Origin: Empedobacter stercoris
Lineage (GTDB): Bacteria > Bacteroidota > Bacteroidia > Flavobacteriales > Weeksellaceae
NCBI RefSeq assembly: GCF_025244765.1
Contig: NZ_CP104209.1
Span: 2,176,501-2,240,500 of the forward strand
Reading direction: 5' to 3'
Length of the DNA: 64,000 bases
The notes below the pieces were generated by a model. That model was not told the DNA's origin, did not search any database, and was given only the letters and a program-made list of their open reading frames with translations. The translations under genes were made by a program, and so were the position numbers. This document shows, in pieces, positions 46,307 to 53,972 of the stretch. Position 1 is the first letter of the stretch. Each line of letters opens with the position of its first letter.

Positions 46307-46927
46307 TTCAAACATTTTTCGCGTAATAAAATCTTTTTCTAAGCTCCATGCACGTGCAGGAGAATATTCTCTTCCGTAATAAATAATCTGTATATGAAGT
46401 TTATTCCATAATTCTTTCGGAAAAATTTTCTTAGCATCTTTCTCTGTTTCTTCAACGTTTTTACCTTTGGTTAACTTCCATAATTTCATCAAACGATGAA
46501 TGTGCGTATCTACAGGAAAAGCAGGATGACCAAACCATTGCGCCATTACAACCGAAGCTGTTTTGTGACCAACTCCTGGCAATTCTTCTAACTCTTCAAA
46601 ACTTTCAGGTACTTCACCATTGTGTTTTTCGAGTAAAATTTCGGATAATCGTTTGATATTTTTTGCTTTCGTATTTGACAAGCCAATTTCGCGGATATAA
46701 TATTTTATTTCATCCACTTCTAATAGTGACATTGCTTTTGCATTGGCTGCTTTTGCAAATAATTCGGGTGTAACTTGATTCACCTTTTTATCTGTTGTTT
46801 GGGCAGATAAGAGTACTGCAATCAATAAGGTAAAAGCATCTTGATGATCTAATGGAATAGGAGGTGTAGGGTATAATTTTTCCAATTCATCAATCACAAA
46901 TTGCACACGTTCTTTCTTTAACATCAT
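46304..46927 (-). CDS. nth: Endonuclease III, lacking the iron-sulfur cluster loop
   Basis: DNA glycosylase/AP lyase for oxidised pyrimidines. 207 residues with LLSAQTTDKKVN, the helix-hairpin-helix LEELPGVGHKTASVVM with catalytic Lys122, and PAFPVDTHIHRL with Asp140. E. coli Nth ends in a C-x6-C-x2-C-x5-C cluster; here the equivalent end, YYGREYSPARAWSLEKDFITRKMFE, has no cysteine, so the protein should be cluster-free. Two adjacent ATGs (46927 and 46924) are possible starts. Confidence 0.95.
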   Translation of the reverse strand: MMLKKERVQFVIDELEKLYPTPPIPLDHQDAFTLLIAVLLSAQTTDKKVNQVTPELFAKAANAKAMSLLEVDEIKYYIREIGLSNTKAKNIKRLSEILLEKHNGEVPESFEELEELPGVGHKTASVVMAQWFGHPAFPVDTHIHRLMKLWKLTKGKNVEETEKDAKKIFPKELWNKLHIQIIYYGREYSPARAWSLEKDFITRKMFE

Positions 46928-47102
46928 AAGTTCTGAAACTTTTATGTAAATGTATCATTTTTATCTTGATTATTTTATAACGACTTATTTTGACGTTTTA
47001 ATAACTTACATTTGTAGTAGAAATAAAAGATTAATTAATTAAATCAATCCAGATTCAAGATATAATCATTATTTTTACGAGAAGTTCTAAAGACAAATCA
47101 AC

Positions 47103-47552
47103 ATGTTAAAAGTAGGAGATAAAGTTCCAGATTTTAAAGGAATTGATCAAGATGGAAACGAGGTTTCGTATCAAGATTTCGCAGGAAAAAAATTGGTAGT
47201 TTTCTTTTATCCAAAAGCAAGTACGCCTGGTTGTACAGCCGAAGCATGCGATTTGCGCGATAACGAAAATGCGTTGAAAGCACAAGGTTATCATTTGGTT
47301 GGTGTAAGTGCAGATTCTGTAAAAAGACAAAAGAATTTTGCTGAGAAAAATAATTTACCTTTTCCTTTGCTTGCAGATGAAAGCCATGCTATTTTGAATG
47401 CATTTGGCGTTTGGGGACCTAAGAAATTTATGGGACGCGAATTTGATGGAATTCATCGTACAACTTTCATTATTGATGAAAATGGAATGATTACAGATGT
47501 AATCGAAAAAGTGAAAACAAAGGAACACGCAAAACAAATATTAGAAAAATAA
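47103..47552 (+). CDS. bcp: Thioredoxin-dependent thiol peroxidase (Bcp/PrxQ)
   Basis: Reduces hydrogen and organic peroxides. 149 residues of the peroxiredoxin fold: [21 protein letters not shown] holds the peroxidatic Cys44 and, five residues later, the resolving Cys49 typical of atypical 2-Cys PrxQ. Further motifs [27 protein letters not shown]. It precedes recA by 13 bases, so the two are probably co-transcribed, as is common in flavobacteria. Confidence 0.95.
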   Translation: MLKVGDKVPDFKGIDQDGNEVSYQDFAGKKLVVFFYPKASTPGCTAEACDLRDNENALKAQGYHLVGVSADSVKRQKNFAEKNNLPFPLLADESHAILNAFGVWGPKKFMGREFDGIHRTTFIIDENGMITDVIEKVKTKEHAKQILEK

Positions 47553-47565
47553 AAAAAATAAGATA

Positions 47566-48615
47566 ATGAGCGATTTAGATAATAAAAAGAAAGCACTACA
47601 GCTGATTTTAGATAAAATGGACAAAGCTTACGGTAAAGGAACTGTAATGCGTATGGGAGATTCGGCTGTTGATGATAAGATAGAAGTCATCTCTTCAGGA
47701 TCTTTGGGATTAGATTTAGCGTTAGGTGTAGGAGGTTATCCTCGAGGACGTGTAATCGAAATCTACGGACCAGAATCTTCAGGTAAAACAACCTTAACGT
47801 TACACGCAATTGCAGAAGCTCAGAAAGCAGGTGGTATTGCAGCATTTATTGATGCAGAACATGCTTTTGACCGTTTTTATGCATCTAAATTAGGGGTTGA
47901 TGTAGAAAACTTAATTATTTCTCAACCAGATAATGGTGAGCAAGCGTTAGAAATTGCTGATAATTTAATTCGTTCAGGTGCGATAGATATTATTGTAATT
48001 GACTCGGTAGCAGCATTAACGCCAAAAGCGGAGATCGAAGGTGAAATGGGTGATTCTCGTATGGGATTACAAGCTCGTTTGATGTCGCAAGCGTTACGTA
48101 AGTTGACAGGTACAATTAACAAAACAAAGTGTACTGCAATTTTCATTAACCAGTTACGTGAAAAAATTGGTGTAATGTTCGGAAATCCAGAAACAACAAC
48201 AGGTGGTAATGCGTTAAAATTCTATGCTTCTGTTCGTTTAGATATTCGCCGTTCAACTCAAATTAAAAATGGAGACGAAGTAATCGGAAATCACTCGAAA
48301 GTAAAAGTTGTTAAAAACAAAGTTGCTCCTCCATTCCGTCAAGCTGAGTTTGATATTATGTATGGTGAAGGAATTTCTAAAGTAGGAGAAGTTTTGGATA
48401 TGGGGGTTGAGAAAGGAATTGTAAACAAATCTGGTTCTTGGTATTCGTATAATGATAGCAAATTAGGACAAGGCCGTGATGCTGTAAAAGAAGTATTGAA
48501 AGATAATCCTGAATTGTGTGAAGAAATTGAAGCGAAAATTGTTGCTTTAATTAAAGGAGAACCTGTTACGGGTGAAGTTTCTGTTGATGATCCAGCTGAT
48601 TTATTAGAAGATTAA
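47566..48615 (+). CDS. recA: Recombinase RecA
   Basis: Strand exchange and SOS co-protease. 349 residues with Walker [10 protein letters not shown] at 68-76, the MAW region, Walker [13 protein letters not shown], the L1 loop [18 protein letters not shown] and L2 [35 protein letters not shown]. Acidic C-terminus ([12 protein letters not shown]). Second gene after bcp. Confidence 0.99.
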   Translation: MSDLDNKKKALQLILDKMDKAYGKGTVMRMGDSAVDDKIEVISSGSLGLDLALGVGGYPRGRVIEIYGPESSGKTTLTLHAIAEAQKAGGIAAFIDAEHAFDRFYASKLGVDVENLIISQPDNGEQALEIADNLIRSGAIDIIVIDSVAALTPKAEIEGEMGDSRMGLQARLMSQALRKLTGTINKTKCTAIFINQLREKIGVMFGNPETTTGGNALKFYASVRLDIRRSTQIKNGDEVIGNHSKVKVVKNKVAPPFRQAEFDIMYGEGISKVGEVLDMGVEKGIVNKSGSWYSYNDSKLGQGRDAVKEVLKDNPELCEEIEAKIVALIKGEPVTGEVSVDDPADLLED

Positions 48616-48645
48616 GGTTAATTCGAAAGAATTTTTATATAAAAT

Positions 48646-48676
48646 AGAAAAGCCCTGAATTATCAGGGATTTTCTA
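48646..48676. terminator. Terminator after recA, bidirectional
   Basis: AGAAAAGCCCTGA/TCAGGGATTTTCT stem, one mismatch, with A/T tracts. Confidence 0.75.
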
Positions 48677-48688
48677 TTTTTTTTTGAA

Positions 48689-49486
48689 TTAAATTTTATC
48701 AACTTTAAAATATTTATTAATACTATTATTAAGATTATTTAAATCTTCCTTATGATCAATCATATGCTTTTCAAATTTTCGAATGATATCTTGATAACGA
48801 TAAGACTCAGTGTTATTAAGATTTTTAAATAGGATATTATATAGACAACCAATGTTATGATGAATATTTGAAATAATTATTTCAATATCATCTTTTAGTT
48901 CTTTTGGTATAAATGGATTTATTTTTAAATTTTTCAAATCATTATAAAAATTTGAAAAATTTCTATTTAAGAAAATTCTCTGTATTGGTACGTTGGAATT
49001 GTCAATCTCTTTTTCTTTTATAGTTTTTGTTTTTAAGTATTTATCTAAAATATCTAAATCACCTTCAACAAATTTTAGATTTAATAGAGTATCTTTTTCA
49101 TAAACTTCAAATAGGTTTTTTAAATTATCATTACAATAATCAAATAGCAATTTTTGATATTCATCATAATTCTCTTTGTTTAGACCAATAGAGATTAAGT
49201 AATTAAAATCAATATTAAGTTTAATTAACATTGGATAATCTGCAGATAAATAGAAGTTCTGTCCATTTGAGCTGTATTTATCTATAAATTCAGTAATGTT
49301 TTTAATTTGATATTTAACAATTTCAGTTCTGATTGGGTTAAAAAGAGACTTTTTAGCATTTGTATATGATTTGTAAGCAATAACTCCAGTTATAATTGCA
49401 GTAATAGAGGCAATAATCCAGAATAATATATTTACTAAATCTTTAATAAGTAAAATATTATTTATTATATAGTCTAATATAATCAT
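48689..49486 (-). CDS. AT-rich membrane-anchored helical protein, unknown
   Basis: 265 residues: one N-terminal membrane helix (about 17-40, DLVNILFWIIASITAIITGVIAYKSY), then KSLFNPIRTEIVKYQIKNITEFID and a long mostly helical, Lys/Asn/Ile-rich cytoplasmic part. Proteins with this helix-plus-PIRTE(I/V)xKYQ start occur scattered in bacterial genomes, and some carry abortive-infection-type labels; I do not assign one. Codon use is more A/T-rich than its neighbours (many AAA, AAT, ATA, TTA), which suggests recent acquisition. Seven bases after the stop of the preceding minus-strand gene. Confidence 0.7.
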   Translation of the reverse strand: MIILDYIINNILLIKDLVNILFWIIASITAIITGVIAYKSYTNAKKSLFNPIRTEIVKYQIKNITEFIDKYSSNGQNFYLSADYPMLIKLNIDFNYLISIGLNKENYDEYQKLLFDYCNDNLKNLFEVYEKDTLLNLKFVEGDLDILDKYLKTKTIKEKEIDNSNVPIQRIFLNRNFSNFYNDLKNLKINPFIPKELKDDIEIIISNIHHNIGCLYNILFKNLNNTESYRYQDIIRKFEKHMIDHKEDLNNLNNSINKYFKVDKI

Positions 49487-49493
49487 ATTCCAA

Positions 49494-50936
49494 TTACTCC
49501 AAAATATACTTCAATTTATAGCCAAACATGCCACGATCTTTGATCATATCAGCAACACCTTCTGGACATTCGTTCTCCCAATCTTGTTCAGCATTGGCAA
49601 TTTTTTCTAAAATTCGACGCGAATAAGAATCTAAATAACCTCTGTTATAATTCAGAATATCTTGAATTCGTCCATTATACAAGAAATATTTGTACAATTC
49701 GTGTACGTTGTCACTTACTTGTAGATTTTTAGAAGTTAGTAAAATATCTTTTTGTTTGTCTAAATATGGATATAAATAAACTTTTACATTTTTCTTGAAC
49801 AATTTTCCGAAAGCTTCCATAATTCCACCAGGTAAATCAGCATAATATTGTTCATTGAAAATCTCGACCAAATTATTAACACCCATTGCTAACCCAATTT
49901 TGGTTTGATTTCGAGTGAATTTTGAGAAATAGTCAACTAATTTATAATATTCAGAAAAGTTAGAAATGATAACATTGTGACCTAAACTTCCAATTATATC
50001 AGCACGATCTAAGAAATCACGTTCGTTTAATTCGCCTTCAAAACCAGAAGCAATCAGATTAGAAAGTGTAATCTCGAATAAAATTTCGGTGTTATCTGTT
50101 CGTACATTATCTTCTTGTTTAAAAATTTCTAATCCACCTTTGAACATGTCCATATTCACGTTCATAAAAGGACGGAAAGAACCACGAATAGCAAAGATAT
50201 TTTTCTTGTAAAGTAAATCTGCTGGAAGAATATTTTTCCCTTGTGGATTGAAAACCGCAACATCTGTCATTCCATTTTTAACCAATTGAAGCGACATCAA
50301 ACGATTATCAACATATTTAAATTGCGGACCACGGAAATTAATCATATCAATTTCTAATTGATCTTTATCCAACGTATCATACAAAGACTTGATTAATTTT
50401 CTTGGGTTATCATGGTAATAATAAGCGCCATAAATTAAGTTTACACCCAAAACACCTAATGTTTCTTGTTGTAATTGCGCTGTATTTTCTTTGAATTTTA
50501 CATGAAAAATAATTTCATTTGCTTTTTCTTCTTCTGCATTCAATTTGAAACGTAAACCTATCCAACCTTGACCTTCATTCTTTTTCGAATAATCAATAGT
50601 AGTAACCGTATTTGCATAAGTAAAAAATGCTTTCTCTTTGTAATGATCATCAATAAGACGTTCTTTCATCAATTCCATCTCATGATCCAACATTTTTTTA
50701 AGACGAGCTTGTGTTACATAACGACGATTTTCCTCAACACCATAGATAGAATCAGACATCTCTTTGTCATATGCACTCATTGCTTTCGCAACAGTACCTG
50801 AAGCTGCACCAGCGCGATAAAAAAAACGAACAGTCTCTTGACCTGCTCCAATTTCTGCAAAAGAACCGTATATTTTCGGATTCAAATTGATCTCTAAAGC
50901 TTTTTGTTTAGGAGTAAGAACTTGTTCTAATGCCAT
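49494..50936 (-). CDS. Conserved Bacteroidota protein of 480 residues, function unknown
   Basis: A soluble protein without signal peptide, starting MALEQVLTPKQKALEINLNPKIYGSFAEIGAGQETVRFFYRAGAASGTVAKAMSAYDKEMSDSIYG. Close homologues are found widely in Bacteroidota and are labelled hypothetical (sometimes wrongly as nicotinate-nucleotide adenylyltransferase). Features: an alpha/beta N-terminal half with GWIGLRFKLNAEEE and LGVLGVNLIYGAYYY, and a C-terminal half with LAMGVNNLVEIFNEQYYADLPGGIMEAFGKLFKKNV. I cannot name catalytic residues. Divergent from an MBL-fold hydrolase. Confidence 0.85.
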   Translation of the reverse strand: MALEQVLTPKQKALEINLNPKIYGSFAEIGAGQETVRFFYRAGAASGTVAKAMSAYDKEMSDSIYGVEENRRYVTQARLKKMLDHEMELMKERLIDDHYKEKAFFTYANTVTTIDYSKKNEGQGWIGLRFKLNAEEEKANEIIFHVKFKENTAQLQQETLGVLGVNLIYGAYYYHDNPRKLIKSLYDTLDKDQLEIDMINFRGPQFKYVDNRLMSLQLVKNGMTDVAVFNPQGKNILPADLLYKKNIFAIRGSFRPFMNVNMDMFKGGLEIFKQEDNVRTDNTEILFEITLSNLIASGFEGELNERDFLDRADIIGSLGHNVIISNFSEYYKLVDYFSKFTRNQTKIGLAMGVNNLVEIFNEQYYADLPGGIMEAFGKLFKKNVKVYLYPYLDKQKDILLTSKNLQVSDNVHELYKYFLYNGRIQDILNYNRGYLDSYSRRILEKIANAEQDWENECPEGVADMIKDRGMFGYKLKYILE

Positions 50937-50978
50937 AATTATATTTCAAATAGTTTGTGGTAAATTTACCAAATCATT

Positions 50979-51761
50979 ATGGCTAAATCAAATATAAAAA
51001 TACATTTTTTAGGAACTGGGACTTCGCAAGGAATTCCGATTATTGGAAGCGATCATCCTGTATGTCTGTCGACTAATCAAAAAGATAAACGTTTGCGATC
51101 ATCGTTGTTATTAGAAAAAAATGGTAAGATTATTACGATAGATAGTGGTCCCGATTTTAGACAACAAATGTTACGTTACAATGCGCAAAGATTGGACGGG
51201 ATATTGTACACACATGAGCACAATGATCATGTAATGGGATTAGATGATATTCGTCCTTTGGTATTCAAATCTGGTGAAGACATGAATGTTTATGGTTTGA
51301 AACGCGTATTAGATGAATTGCATAATCGTTTTCCCTATATGTTTGCCGAACATAAATATCCTGGTGTGCCAACGGTGATAGAAAATTATATTGAAGAAGA
51401 TAAGTTTGAAGTTGCTGGATTCTCGATAGAACCAATTAAAATAATGCATGGACCATTGCCTATTTTGGGTTATCTGATTGATGATAAAATTGCTTATTTA
51501 ACTGATGTGAAAACGATTCCTGTAGAGTCTTTAGAAAAATTAAGAGGGGTAGAAATTTTGATTATAAGTGCATTGCGTGTAGAACATGAACATTTTTCAC
51601 ATATTTTGTTAGACGAAGCGATTCGATATGCTGAATTAATAGGTGCTAAACAAACTTTTTTTACACATATTTCGCATCATTTGGGTTTTCATGATGAAGT
51701 TGAGAATCAATTACCAAAAGGTAAATATTTGGCTTACGATACGTTAGAAATAATTCTGTAA
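50979..51761 (+). CDS. MBL-fold metal-dependent hydrolase (PhnP/RNase Z-like)
   Basis: 260 residues of the metallo-beta-lactamase fold: KIHFLGTGTSQGIPIIGSDHPVC, SGPDFRQQML, the zinc motif THEHNDHVMGLDDIRPL (HxHxDH variant), IMHGPLPILGYLIDDKIAYLTDVKTIP and a late THISHHLG. The arrangement is like PhnP-type cyclic phosphodiesterases; the substrate is not known. Stand-alone before tRNA-Leu. Confidence 0.9.
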   Translation: MAKSNIKIHFLGTGTSQGIPIIGSDHPVCLSTNQKDKRLRSSLLLEKNGKIITIDSGPDFRQQMLRYNAQRLDGILYTHEHNDHVMGLDDIRPLVFKSGEDMNVYGLKRVLDELHNRFPYMFAEHKYPGVPTVIENYIEEDKFEVAGFSIEPIKIMHGPLPILGYLIDDKIAYLTDVKTIPVESLEKLRGVEILIISALRVEHEHFSHILLDEAIRYAELIGAKQTFFTHISHHLGFHDEVENQLPKGKYLAYDTLEIIL

Positions 51762-51777
51762 AAAGTTTAAAAAATAG

Positions 51778-51809
51778 TTGGAAAAATAAATAAACTAACA
51801 CTATATTTG
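51778..51809 (+). promoter_or_regulatory. Promoter of tRNA-Leu
   Basis: TTG (51778-51780), 21 nt, TATATTTG (51802-51809), ending 12 bases before the tRNA. Confidence 0.75.
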
Positions 51810-51821
51810 CAGTCCATAAAG

Positions 51822-51902
51822 GCTCGGATGGCGGAATTGGTAGACGCGCACGACTCAAACTCGTGTTCCTTTGGAGTGTGGGTTCGATTCCCACTCCGAG
51901 TA
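51822..51902 (+). tRNA. tRNA-Leu (anticodon CAA)
   Basis: 81-nt type II tRNA: acceptor GCTCGGA/TCCGAGT plus A, anticodon arm CACGA-CTCAAAC-TCGTG (anticodon CAA, codon TTG), a variable arm, and T-arm GTGGG-TTCGATT-CCCAC. CCA is not encoded. Confidence 0.95.
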
Positions 51903-51910
51903 CTGAAATT

Positions 51911-51951
51911 AAGACTTATTTAACTGTAAATCAATTATTTAAGTCTTTTTT
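51911..51951 (+). terminator. Terminator of tRNA-Leu
   Basis: AAGACTTA...TAAGTCTT arms with a long loop and a T6 tract, 9 bases after the tRNA. Confidence 0.6.
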
Positions 51952-51960
51952 GTTTTGTGT

Positions 51961-51981
51961 TATCCCCTAAGTATCCCCTAA
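51961..51981. repeat. Direct repeat TATCCCCTAA x2 next to tRNA-Leu
   Basis: Two 10-bp copies separated by one G. Close to a tRNA 3' end, this may be the remains of an integration (att) site; no integrase is present. Confidence 0.45.
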
Positions 51982-52041
51982 ATTTTTAAAACTCATTTTT
52001 TTAACTGCTTTTAAAAGTGGTTTAAACATTAAATATAAAAC

Positions 52042-52074
52042 CTCATCATTTCGGTTTGAAAGATGAGTTTTTTT
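52042..52074 (+). terminator. Hairpin with T-tract
   Basis: CTCATC/GATGAG stem (extended by partial pairing inside) followed by T7. No protein gene precedes it, so it may end a non-coding transcript. Confidence 0.5.
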
Positions 52075-52114
52075 GTTTTTATGTAATTTGATTAACTTTA
52101 TATTATTAAATAAT

Positions 52115-52230
52115 CTTACCCGTTTGGCTCACTGTTTTTACAAAGTCGACACCGTTGGGGTAAAGGTTGAAGTCAAACCCGTAAGGCTCACTGTTTACAT
52201 AGACTTACACCGTTGGGGTTTGGCTTTTTT
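52115..52230 (+). ncRNA. Two tandem structured-RNA-like hairpins, novel motif candidate
   Basis: Two 44-nt units (52118-52161 and 52177-52219) share ACCCGTnnGGCTCACTGTTT and ACACCGTTGGGGT. The outer stems are CTTACCC/GGGTAA(A)G in copy 1 and AAGTCAAACCC/GGGTTTGGCTT (11 bp with one G-T) in copy 2: different sequences that keep pairing. Copy 2 is followed by T6, so it could also terminate transcription. No ORF spans it. The strand is not certain because hairpins look alike on both strands, but the T-tract favours plus. Confidence 0.5.
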
Positions 52231-52451
52231 ATGCTCATAATCCCACTCATTAGACCCGTCGCTAAATTGTGTTACATAGTTTGCAAATCTTGTAAAATTG
52301 TTTTGTTCCGTTACAAATTTAAATTAATGCCTAATCATCTAAATTGTTGTTTAATAACAATACTACAGTAATAAATGTCCATTGTTTATTATTTAATTTT
52401 CATTTAACAAACAGATAATATTTAGTTAAGCTAGTAAGAAAATAGAAGAGT
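52231..52451. other. AT-rich spacer, no gene seen
   Basis: Part of the 687-base gap after tRNA-Leu. No credible ORF or strong hairpin. Confidence 0.4.
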
Positions 52452-52530
52452 TACTTTTGTATCAACATAATCCTCATGTGTTAATTTATATCATTTCTCA
52501 AAATCACTTCTCGTATCGGGAAGTTTTTTT
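52452..52530 (+). ncRNA. Candidate small RNA (promoter box to terminator, about 65 nt)
   Basis: TACTTTTG (52452-52459) fits TAnnTTTG; transcription would begin near 52466. A strong terminator follows at 52506-52530: ACTTCTCG-TAT-CGGGAAGT (8 bp, one G-T) and T7. Nothing between encodes a protein. The -33 element is unclear, so the call is tentative. Confidence 0.4.
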
Positions 52531-52554
52531 GTTTTTAGTAGAAAAATAGAAAGC

Positions 52555-52585
52555 AAAAAAAGTCGAAATGTTAATTTCGACTTTT
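52555..52585 (-). terminator. Terminator of the Gfo/Idh-thioesterase unit
   Basis: AAAAGTCGAAAT/ATTTCGACTTTT stem, A-run on the plus strand, directly after the thioesterase stop on the minus strand. Confidence 0.85.
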
Positions 52586-52589
52586 ATAT

Positions 52590-52982
52590 TTATCCTTTGT
52601 TTAAACGATCAATGACGTACTCGACTTGAGTTTTTCCATGAGGTTTTGGAGAACCGTTTTCGTCCAAATTAACCATTGTTATTCGGTCAACTGTAATAAT
52701 GGTTTCGTGGGTCATTTTATTTCGAACCTCACATTGTAAAACCAAAGAAGTTCTTCCAAATTTTACGACTTCTATTCCAATCTCAACAATATCTCCTTCT
52801 TTGGCAGATGACATGAAATTAATTTCGGACATGTGTTTTGTGACGACATGCGAATTTTCGAGTTGAACAATACTGTATAATGCAGCTTCTTCATCGATCC
52901 AAGCCAAAAGTTTTCCTCCAAAAAGTGTTTTGTTTGGATTGAGATCTTCTGGTTTTACCCATTTACGAGTGTGAAATTTCAT
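52590..52982 (-). CDS. Acyl-CoA thioesterase, YciA-type hotdog
   Basis: 130 residues starting MKFHTRKWVKPEDLNPNKTLFGGKLLAWIDEEAALYSIVQLENS: NPNxxLFGGxLLxWID is the hallmark of YciA/BACH acyl-CoA thioesterases, with the catalytic Asp in the helix. SEINFMSSAKEGDIVEIGIEV follows. The ATG lies within the last 20 bases of the upstream oxidoreductase gene, indicating coupled translation. Confidence 0.9.
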   Translation of the reverse strand: MKFHTRKWVKPEDLNPNKTLFGGKLLAWIDEEAALYSIVQLENSHVVTKHMSEINFMSSAKEGDIVEIGIEVVKFGRTSLVLQCEVRNKMTHETIITVDRITMVNLDENGSPKPHGKTQVEYVIDRLNKG

Positions 52983-53967
52983 AGTTTTTTGTTTTAACTT
53001 CTTGTTTATTTTGAGTTGCTAAATGATTTGCATCTGAAATGAATTGAACTAAATTAACGGCATATTTTCCATCTAATAAAGAGTTGTTGTCGTGGATTAA
53101 GGCTTCCGAAATTTCTGCAATTGCATTGGGATGAAAGTTCTTTTGATCGGTTGAAATTGTATTGGAACAGCATACATTTTTGAGATCGGAATAAATCATT
53201 TGATTAAGGTATTGATCTCCAATTTTAATTGTTCCTTTTTCTGCAATGATTGTAATATTACTTTCGAAATTTTTATTAAAAACAGAAGTTGTATAAATCA
53301 TGTGTCCAATTGTATCATCAGCTATAAAATCAACACAGCCAGAATCATCAAACTCCGTAATTTCTTGATGCGTAAAATTGAAACTTTTTGCATTGGTACA
53401 TACCACTTCGTTGAACCAAAAATTCATGATATCTACAAAATGAGAAAATTGGGTAAATAATACTCCACCGTCCATTTCTTGATTTCCGTGCCATTCACGC
53501 AATTTGTAATAATTCTTGTTACGGTTCCAATAGCAATTAATATTCACCATGAAAACTTTCCCTAAAGAATTGTTGTCAAGTAAATTTTTTATGTATTGTA
53601 CAACTGGAGAAAAACGAAGTTGCATTGAGGTAAAAACACGAAGTTTTTTTTCCTCAGCAACTTTCAAGATTTCATTTGTATCTTCTACTGTTAAAGCGAT
53701 AGGCTTTTCAATCAAGACATTTTTTCCTGCTTTTAGGCAACGAATAGCGTGTTCGCGATGCATACCATTTGGTGTTGCAATCACCACTACATCTGTTTCT
53801 TGATCTTCGTTCAGAAAACTTTCAAGGGTAGAATAACCTTTGATTGGTAAATCTTCGGGTAAATTAAAATCGATAACCGAGATTAATTGTGCATTTTCAG
53901 CTTCTTCTATCGCTTGTTGATGTACACGTCCAATATGACCGTAGCCTAAAATGGAAAAATTTTTCAT
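52963..53967 (-). CDS. Gfo/Idh/MocA family oxidoreductase
   Basis: NAD(P)-dependent sugar-type oxidoreductase, 334 residues. N-terminal Rossmann motif ILGYGHIGRVHQQAIE, VVVIATPNGMHREHAIRCLKAGKNVLIEKPIAL with the conserved EKP lysine, and a C-terminal alpha/beta domain with YKLREWHGNQEMDGGVLFTQFSHFVDIMNFWF. Related enzymes oxidise UDP-sugars in surface polysaccharide synthesis; the substrate here is unknown. It overlaps the thioesterase gene. Confidence 0.92.
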   Translation of the reverse strand: MKNFSILGYGHIGRVHQQAIEEAENAQLISVIDFNLPEDLPIKGYSTLESFLNEDQETDVVVIATPNGMHREHAIRCLKAGKNVLIEKPIALTVEDTNEILKVAEEKKLRVFTSMQLRFSPVVQYIKNLLDNNSLGKVFMVNINCYWNRNKNYYKLREWHGNQEMDGGVLFTQFSHFVDIMNFWFNEVVCTNAKSFNFTHQEITEFDDSGCVDFIADDTIGHMIYTTSVFNKNFESNITIIAEKGTIKIGDQYLNQMIYSDLKNVCCSNTISTDQKNFHPNAIAEISEALIHDNNSLLDGKYAVNLVQFISDANHLATQNKQEVKTKNYEISHS

Positions 53968-53972
53968 TGAAA

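Noticed and set aside
52118-52219. Two repeat units read as a minimal CRISPR array
   Set aside because: Only two diverged units, 15-nt gap, imperfect repeats with altered stems, no cas genes.
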